Part shown: positions 57,175 to 64,000 of the stretch, piece after piece
How positions within the stretch are numbered: position 1 is the stretch's first letter
How the letters are laid out: each line of letters opens with the position of its first letter
Source of the DNA: Nyssa sinensis
Lineage: Eukaryota; Streptophyta; Magnoliopsida; Cornales; Nyssaceae
DNA length: 64,000 nt
Direction: 5' to 3'
NCBI GenBank assembly: GCA_008638375.1
Contig: CM018050.1
Span: 27,161,097 to 27,225,096 of the forward strand
Program-made: the position numbers and the translations under genes
Notes under the pieces: generated by a model
The model's database searches: none
What the model was told of the DNA's origin: nothing
What the model saw: the letters and a program-made list of their open reading frames with translations, nothing else

Positions 57175-58418
57175 CTTTAGTAGGCACTATATATATATAT
57201 ATAGGAGAACCTTGACCTAGTGGGGGGTGAATAGGTCAACTTGCAAATTAATATTTTTTAATCAAATATCAATTACTCAACAATAATTAAGATTCTCTCT
57301 TTAATTATGTGAAGCATATGTTCTAGTGTGTGTAACAAAAAATCAGTGTGAATTATTAATTAAAAAAATAAAGAAATAATAATAAAAATAAGAATGAACA
57401 CATTGATATTTTTACTAGGAAACCACCACAGATCAACTATATATGCTTTGAAAAATCTCGGGGCGCTGACCGAGATGTTGAATCCACTAGAAAAACTTTG
57501 GTGATTACAGACGTGACAGAACAACAGCTTACTTCCTCAAGGCTTGTTCTTGTATTGAATCTCCTCCAACTCGAATCCACAAGTGTTCTTCAAGTAGATC
57601 TCCACTTCGAATCCACAAATAGAACACTTCAATTACAATTGTGAATCTCCACGCAACCTTGAACTCTACCGATTGCATACAACTTGAATGCCACAAGCTT
57701 GTACTTCAATGTTAAAGAAGAAGATATGCTCGAGTTCTTAAATCAATAAGCCATGGATGTGAATGAACATGAATATTCCCTTAAAGAATTTTGGAATAAA
57801 ATTAAAATATAGTAGCCGACAAAAGTTCTTTAATTTTCTTGCAAAATACTTTAAATAGTCTTAGGGTAAAACAATAGGCATCCTTCAAAAATCTGGAAAC
57901 TTGTTCGCACAATTTTCTGATGGTTGTTCAAACGACCATAGCTCGTTCAAACGAGAGTTTTCTCAATAACCTCGTATGAACCTACTATTGTGGTCGTTTG
58001 AACAAGGTAGCGAACGAGAGAAAAAAGAGACATATCATGAAAACCACTATCTTGGTCATTGGAACGAGCAAGCCAACAAGATCGCACGACCTTCTTCATT
58101 AGCCTTCACTATCTTGGTCATTCGAATGAAGCCAAGGCTCGTTCAAACAAGTGGGATAGTAACCTCATTCGTATGACAATCACACATGCAAAAAGGTTAT
58201 AAGAGATAGATTTTTCTATAAAATCAGTATCAACCTTTAAGCATATTTAAAACACACTTAATGATTTGAAAACATTATTTTAAAAAAAATGAATGAAGTG
58301 TGTGTGTGTGTGTGTGTGAATCCATGATCTATTAAATTCAAGAAATGATACATTGTCTACCATTTTTACCAGCAGGTGAAGAATCTTCATGTCCCTTGAA
58401 TTGCAGTGATGATCACAA
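57175..58418 (-). repeat. 5' LTR of the Sirevirus-like element, truncated
   Basis: Matches 33823-35085 until GATGATCACAA (58418), after which the other copy continues for about 95 bases but this one switches to unrelated LTR sequence. A GT microsatellite is at 58298-58317. Confidence 0.87.
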
Positions 58419-59912
58419 AAATGGCTCGTTGCGCCTAAGAGGTTTTAAACTCAAGATCAAAAGTGGAATAAGGCAAAACTCTAACCACTAAGCCACTATT
58501 CGTGGCCATTATTATAATTAACAATATATATATATATATATTACAAATACTATAATTAAAATTTTTAATAAATTAAATTATTTTAATCCATTTTAAAGAT
58601 AAAGAAGGGCCGATCCCAATGTTTCTCGACATTTCAGACTCAATGGTGGACTCTATTTTGGAAAACGATGTACCAAAAAATAAGACACAAAATTTAATAA
58701 GTATAATAATGCCCCTAGTGATGTTCAAATCCTATTTAAATACCAAGAAGGCTTACCTTAGAATTTTTTGACATTCTAGAGTCGATAATGGAGTCCATTT
58801 TAACAAAAAAGACACTGAAAACAAATATATGTAAAATGAGACAATTATGATTATTTCCCTAATGATAAAATAAGCTATCATATGAACCCAAAAAATAGGA
58901 AGGGACCTAATTTAAGATTTTGATGGTCACTGAGACCAAAGATGGAGTCCGGTTAGACTAAAAGTATCAATTAACTATTGTTTTAAATTAAATAAAGTAT
59001 TATTGAGACATTAAGCTTAATTTGATTCATTTTATAGGATCAATAGATAAAGTAAAACCCCATTAAGGGAGAAATAAATGACAAAAAAGGAACATAAGGA
59101 CCATAGGTAAGTAATCTTTTACTTTGAAGTGTGGAATTTAATACATTTGTCCTAAGAAATGTTCTGATTTAAATGCCAGTTATTCATAACTCTTTTTCAC
59201 AAGCACGTTATTGTCCTGATTTGAAAAATGGTATCGTTATTTTGCAAAATTTCCTATTTAAATGCTAGTCATTAATACAACTCTTGTTTAAAGCATATAT
59301 ATGATTCTTGTTTGAAAAGCTATATCTTATTGGCCCTTCAAAAGCATATTCTTGAAAAAGTGTTTTATAATTTGACAAATGGTAACAAGTACAAGATAGT
59401 TGGTATTATGCACTCATGTTTAGAGGAATCCTTTTTGAACCTCCTATTTTACATGATAAAGGGTTCTACCCTCATGATTTACATGTTAAACAGTTTCTTC
59501 CTCTCGATTTACATGAAAGCAAGATATTTACAACTCATTTCCCCAAAAGGGCAATAATGTCAAGTGTTTATTGATTCAGAAAGCTTCTAATTAATAATTC
59601 TTGAAATGCTTCTAGATACAAGTCCTATGTGTTAAAGGATTCTGTTTAAAGTTATTGATCAAATATTCTATATCTTGACTCTTGAAAATGTGTACAATCG
59701 ATATTGATTTGTTAACATGAGTTTTTCTTCAAAACGCTATCGACTAAAAACCCATGACAAAGTATTGGAATTACTCATATTGCTTAGTGAATCTCACTCC
59801 AGTATACCTAACATTTTTTAGGTGTACTCTAGAATTAGTTTGTTTTTAAGGCCTTATGGTTGGTTGCATTCCATAACTCCACATGGGGTGGGGGTGGAGG
59901 TGGGGTGTGACA
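58419..59912 (+). repeat. chromovirus-type LTR fragment (5' end missing)
   Basis: Contains GACTCAATGGTGGACTC, TAGGTAAGTAATC and TTACTCATATTGCTTAGTG landmarks in the order seen at 21668-24660 and ends GGGGTGGAGGTGGGGTGTGACA-like. It starts mid-LTR next to the truncated Sirevirus LTR, so a deletion or rearrangement joined them. Confidence 0.6.
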
Positions 59913-60421
59913 GATTAAAATATAAGAACAAGATACATTTCCAGAATTTTATATTAGATTGAACAAAATTGTGACTCAATGCCATAATATAGGAAACGTG
60001 ATGAAGAAGTTTAAAATTATTAAGAAAATTCTTAGATCATTATCTGATAGGTTATAACCTAAGGTTACCGCTATGGAAGAGTATAAATACTTGATTACAC
60101 TTAGAGTAGATGAGCTAGTAGGTGCTCTATAACTTACGAACTGAATCTAAAACCTCAAAAGAAACCAAAAGGGTTAGCTTTAAAAGTTGTTGATAGTGAA
60201 GGTCAACTAAGAGAAGATGGTGTAGCCTATATCATGAAATAATTTAAAAATTTTCTTAGGAAAAAAAGGAAAAAGAAAAAGAATATGATAAACCTAGTCA
60301 CAAAAAAAAAAAAAGATTGTCCTTTAGAGAGGAAGATGATGAAAGAGAAGGCAATAAATGTGATGGTTAGATGATTCTGAAAGTGAACAACTTGAAGAAG
60401 AGTCTGATAATAATTGTAAAT
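59913..60421 (+). pseudogene. copia gag fragment, upstream of a solo LTR
   Basis: It begins inside gag with a FYIRLNKIVTQCHN-like block and KIIKKILRSLSDRL, then TLRVDELVGAL with a stop, LKPQKKPKGLALKVVD, and a knuckle remnant NKPSHKKKKDCPL near 60290-60325. It is closely similar to 5620-6250. It is interrupted at the TAAAT target (60417-60421). Confidence 0.72.
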
Positions 60422-62012
60422 TGTCACGCCTCGGACTTATAGGGCCAGATTAAGGGGTCATTGGGACCCCGAAAGGAAGGTAATAGGACTAACCATCCTA
60501 GTTAAGTATATTAAATAAAGGCCATTTTTTAAATGGTTTTTTCCTTGAATTGGTCTCTCTTTAATCGGTTACGGTTCGATTCCATGATTAGACTTCTTCA
60601 AGTCCCGTAACGGGATCAAATAAAAATGATTACATTCAAAGGCACTATACTAATGTCTAGGAACTACATATAGTATGGAAACATTCAGAGCTGACTCTAA
60701 CAGTCCTTATATACAAAACATATACAACAAGGTCTGAAGAGTACATGCACCCTTAATAAATACAAATGAATATAAACTCAACAATACAATGGTCTCGGTC
60801 TAACCTACACTACTCCAAAAACTATCTTCCATCAAGCTAATTCCTGTCATTCTCATGAACAACAAGGGTAAGCCATAACGCTTGTTTTGGTTTCCTAAAA
60901 CACACAAGCAAACAATGTGCAAAAACTAATGCAAGTCCAAACAGGACACACCCCAATGTCCAGTATGCATCACAAGAACACAATAAAAACTTTTGCTAAT
61001 CATATGCATTTATAATATACTCAATAAAGCAGGGCACCACTTCATGTGGTATAACGATAATACTTGAGATAGTCAGTACATGCAAGGACTAACACCAAAC
61101 ATATGTATATTCATACAAAACCTACGAAACACCTTTATTTCTTGTTTAAAGTCATAAGAACAATATATGTGCATGACCAAATCTCAAGATATAAATGTAA
61201 GTATACAACCTTACGAAACACGTCCATTTCCTATTGGGCGATTATGAATTTTCTTAGTTTCTCTCCGTTTTGGCCACACCCTCTTTCCGATTTTAATCCC
61301 ATTGAATTCCCCAATGTCCTTTAGGTGTTTTAAGGTCCAGTTAGTGAATCAAAATCATCTCACACGCCGCAAAATCGAATAACCCAATTTTAACCCAGTT
61401 TTTCGGTGACTTGTAAAATCCTCTGTTATCTTCGATTTTTCCCTTCTATTTCTTGTCTGTCCATCTCAAAATGTTTCCCAACAATCTCATGATTCATCTA
61501 GACTCAGTTTGGGGGTTTGAAATTTCTCAAAACAGCAATAATCAAGAGAACCTAGTTCGGTTCTCTTTACACAATGCCAGTATATAACTCATAATAGAAC
61601 CAAAAATATAAAAGCAAATCTATATATCTATCCACTGTTCTAGTAAGAGAAAGCTAGAAGAGAGAGAAAGCTTTGTGAGCTTTCATGGTTGCCACGCATG
61701 AGCTCCAGTTCAGCTCTCTGCTCCTCTTCTTTTCCTTGTTTTCTTCATTTTCTTTTCTTCTTCTTCTCTTTCTTTTTTTTTTTTCTTCTTCTTTTTCTTC
61801 TTTTGATTTCTTTCTTTTTTGGTTCGGTTTCTATGTGTGTGTTACACATAGACACTCACTTAAAGACATACTATTTCATGCACACATACACATAGTGTAT
61901 CACACATATACACACACACGCACACTCACTGTTTCTGTCTCTCTTTCTGTCTCAACGTACACATAGTATACACACACACACACACACTTTCTGCCATGGG
62001 AGGGAGTGTGAG

Positions 62013-62047
<35 letters not shown>

Positions 62048-62653
62048 TGAAAAAAGGAGAGGGAGTTGGTGTGAGAGAAAGAAAAGTGGGAGGTTTGATG
62101 GAATGGGAAGGAAAAAAGGGGAGAAAGAAAAAGATGGCTTGTCCCATCAATGTCTCTCATGTTCCCTCTACCATGCACCAACATATACCATAACATTTCT
62201 CCTACCACCACCATAATCTTGACATTTGTCCCCCTTCTAGAAGGTTTCATTAGCTTATTGGAGAAGCTTTTCACACTTCTCGAGGTGCCACGTGGTTAGT
62301 TGGTCAATTGTGCACGCACACACTCCTGAATTTAAACTGTCTCGGAATGAAACCAAAATTGACACTTTAGCTAATTTCGACTCCCTAATTCCAAATATGT
62401 AGTCCATTTTCCAAAATTCTCTCGTTTGGATTTTCATATGTATATACATCCTTTAGATGACTATGTAGTCTCGTGACTCACAATAGTCCCAAATAAATCA
62501 CCAAAATTCATTTTAGGCTCATTATGTCATTTTAATGACTTAACGACTCATGTTATAATTTTTCTGGCACATCATTTATTAATTTTCAATCTGGCCTCAG
62601 TCTATGCTAGCAATTTACTAGTTTTCCCTTTGATGAGTTTTCAGGTCCTTACA
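60422..62653 (-). mobile_element. solo LTR (chromovirus family) in copia gag
   Basis: 2232 bases from TGTCACGCCTCGG to GGTCCTTACA, without coding domains. The direct repeat TAAAT flanks it at 60417-60421 and 62654-62658. The related uninterrupted gag at 6200-6260 shows the site before insertion: it reads CTCTAAATCTAAGGAGG with one TAAAT. It holds CA, GA and pyrimidine-rich microsatellites at 61730-62050. Confidence 0.94.
61730..62047. repeat. pyrimidine tract and CA/GA microsatellites
   Basis: A CTT/T-rich tract at 61730-61820, CA runs near 61906-61925 and 61970-61987, and about 14 GA units at 62018-62045. All lie inside the solo LTR. Confidence 0.85.
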
Positions 62654-62658
62654 TAAAT

Positions 62659-63345
62659 CTAAGGAGGTTGCAAATTTTGTAGCCCTTACATTTCTTTTAG
62701 ATGCATAATCTTTGTCAAACTCTAGGTTTAATGAATGCGGAGTAGATGTCTTAGATGACGAAACACTTCATGCTATGTACAACAAATTCTTACATAAGTG
62801 CACAGTTACCCCGTCATTGAACAAGAAGTTAAAACAAAAGGAAAAAGAGAATTTTATAGAGACTTAAATTTTGAAACTAAAATTACAAGAATATTTTTTA
62901 AAAATTAAAACTCTCAATTGCGAAAATTTATTTTTTTAATACGATAAAATTTCTTGAAACCGAGTATTACAATGATTTTGAGGGAAATAATTTCTTGGAA
63001 TTAAAATTTTCAAAGTTAGAAAAGAAATTATCCTCTAAGAGTGTTGCTATCGAGAGAGAACTAAAATTAAGAGAGAACTTAATGCACCTATAGAACATGC
63101 TTCAAATAGGGAAACCTATAGGATACAAAACTGGTTTAGGATACTATCGACAAAAATTTGCCAAAATCTCAAATTCTAAATCTAATAGGAAAAACATAGT
63201 CCCAAAAGAAAAAATATGACAACCTAAGGTATCTTTTTAGAGGTCACACCGTTATAGAAAAATATCTGTTCCTACTTGTTTTAGATGCGGTAAAATATGA
63301 CATGTGATGCAAGAGTGTTTAAAACCAAGGAAGTCAAAACACACT
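62659..63345 (+). pseudogene. copia gag fragment, downstream of the solo LTR
   Basis: It resumes with SKEVANFVALT-type sequence, then a Lys/Asn/Leu-rich probable coiled-coil stretch and the knuckle CFRCGK followed by HVMQECLKP at 63280-63325, with a stop inside the motif. The order matches 6230-6840 and 31370-32030. Many stops are present. Confidence 0.7.
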
Positions 63346-64000
63346 ATATATGTGACTGAAGGGTTTAGAGAAGAGCTTAATATTCATATATTTTTGTAAA
63401 ATCTAGTGAAGTTACTCGGGGAGAACTCTTCATTTTCTAGTGCTAAGAAGAAAACTTCTTCCAAAATAAAAATTTTAGTAGGACCCCATATGTTCCATGG
63501 CAGGCAAATGATCCAACTGAATTGTTACAAATTAGGAAACCCATGTTAAGAAAGATATCCTAGGAAACTTCACTCCATATGTTTCTCCCTTTGGAAAAGT
63601 ATAACTTCAAGCTTGAAGGTTGAAGTTCCAAAGCTTTCATTCAATCTTCTAAGAAAATTCCAATTCTTTGATGGTCTTTCAAGATTTTTCCAAGCCCTAG
63701 AGTTCTCCCCCCTTTTCCCTCTTATCTCTTCCATTTCTTTCCTTATTCACGATTGTGCATGTGTTTTTTTATGTGTGTTTTAGGTGTAGAGATTCTAGTC
63801 TTATAAAGCCAAAAGAGTGCCTTCTAGGGAAATTCCCTTTCTGCCCCTTTCCTTTCCTTTTCTCTCTTTTTCATTTCTTGTGCCCTTTAGGGTTTTTTCA
63901 CATAAATTAAGAATACTTAATTTATTTAATTATGGTTCATTTTACCCTTAAGTCATGCATATACATTACATGGTTTTCTCATGTATTATTTCCCTCTTAA
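63346..64000. other. unassigned end region, possibly an antisense LTR
   Basis: A pyrimidine-rich stretch with CCCCCCTTTTCCCTCTT and, on the minus strand, GGCTTTATAAGACTAG, a TATA-like motif, suggests an LTR in minus orientation, but no terminus is visible before the window ends. Confidence 0.25.

Larger units (their letters stand above)
33823..58418 (-). mobile_element. Sirevirus-like Ty1/copia element, split by a 15.4-kb gypsy insertion
   Basis: On the minus strand the order is truncated 5' LTR (57175-58418), PBS, gag, protease start, a gypsy insertion (39700-55054), protease end, integrase, RNase H, an extra ORF, purine tract and 3' LTR (33823-35085). The long gag with coiled coil and two CCHC knuckles, and an extra ORF after pol, are typical of Sireviruses. 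Without the insertion and its duplicated bases the element is about 9.2 kb. RT is missing. Stops in every domain show it is dead. The distal ~95 bases of the 5' LTR are replaced by another LTR fragment. Confidence 0.88.

Noticed and set aside
61685..62274. Several open frames of 65-124 codons.
   Set aside because: They come from pyrimidine tracts and CA/GA repeats in a solo LTR.

Overview
The window is nuclear DNA from a flowering plant, most likely a eudicot. The signs are a short intron-containing plant methyltransferase gene, AT-rich spacers, many degenerate Ty1/copia and Ty3/gypsy retrotransposons, non-autonomous DNA transposons, a tRNA-derived SINE and a piece of plastid DNA. The species cannot be named. 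Apart from one plausible intact host gene, almost everything recognisable is retrotransposon sequence of different ages, much of it nested.

Layout. 1-3826: minus-strand 5' part of a decayed Tat-type Ty3/gypsy element (RT, protease, gag, PBS-like site, LTR). 3827-5300: antisense chromovirus-type LTR remnant. 5539-6847: LTR tail joined to a copia gag fragment. 6848-7169: plastid DNA carrying the 5' end of rpl20. 8153-10456 (minus): two-exon SAM-dependent methyltransferase gene, 264 codons, with a TATA box and a 1.5-kb intron holding a SINE remnant and microsatellites. 10512-14616: mostly unrecognised spacer. 14617-20834: a small TRIM-like LTR element whose 5' LTR was split by a complete but dead copia element (14690-20242), itself carrying a 550-bp hAT-type MITE. 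21668-24660: chromovirus-type LTR remnant. 25141-27480: gypsy LTR and gag remnant with tandem repeats. 28070-29515: antisense LTR-like remnant. 29570-32950: copia element with two LTRs but only gag between them.

33823-58418 is a minus-strand Sirevirus-like copia element. It has a 3' LTR, PPT, an extra ORF resembling the 'putative plant transposon protein' family, RNase H fused to integrase (RT deleted), protease, gag, PBS and a truncated 5' LTR. A 15.4-kb chromovirus (Tekay/Del-type gypsy, 39700-55054) sits in its protease active-site motif with a perfect 5-bp duplication. That gypsy holds a solo LTR in its RT (47472-50493, perfect 5-bp duplication) and, in its left LTR, a CACTA-like transposon end with a ~161-bp tandem satellite of about 12 copies. 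58419-63345 is another LTR tail plus copia gag, interrupted by a solo LTR (60422-62653, perfect 5-bp duplication). The last ~650 bases are unassigned.

The genes do not form a pathway. The methyltransferase is the only candidate cellular gene. The rest records repeated insertion, recombination to solo LTRs, internal deletion and point decay. No wholly new system was proven; the most unusual features are the satellite/hairpin/CACTA complex in an LTR, the interrupted TRIM, and the Sirevirus extra ORF.
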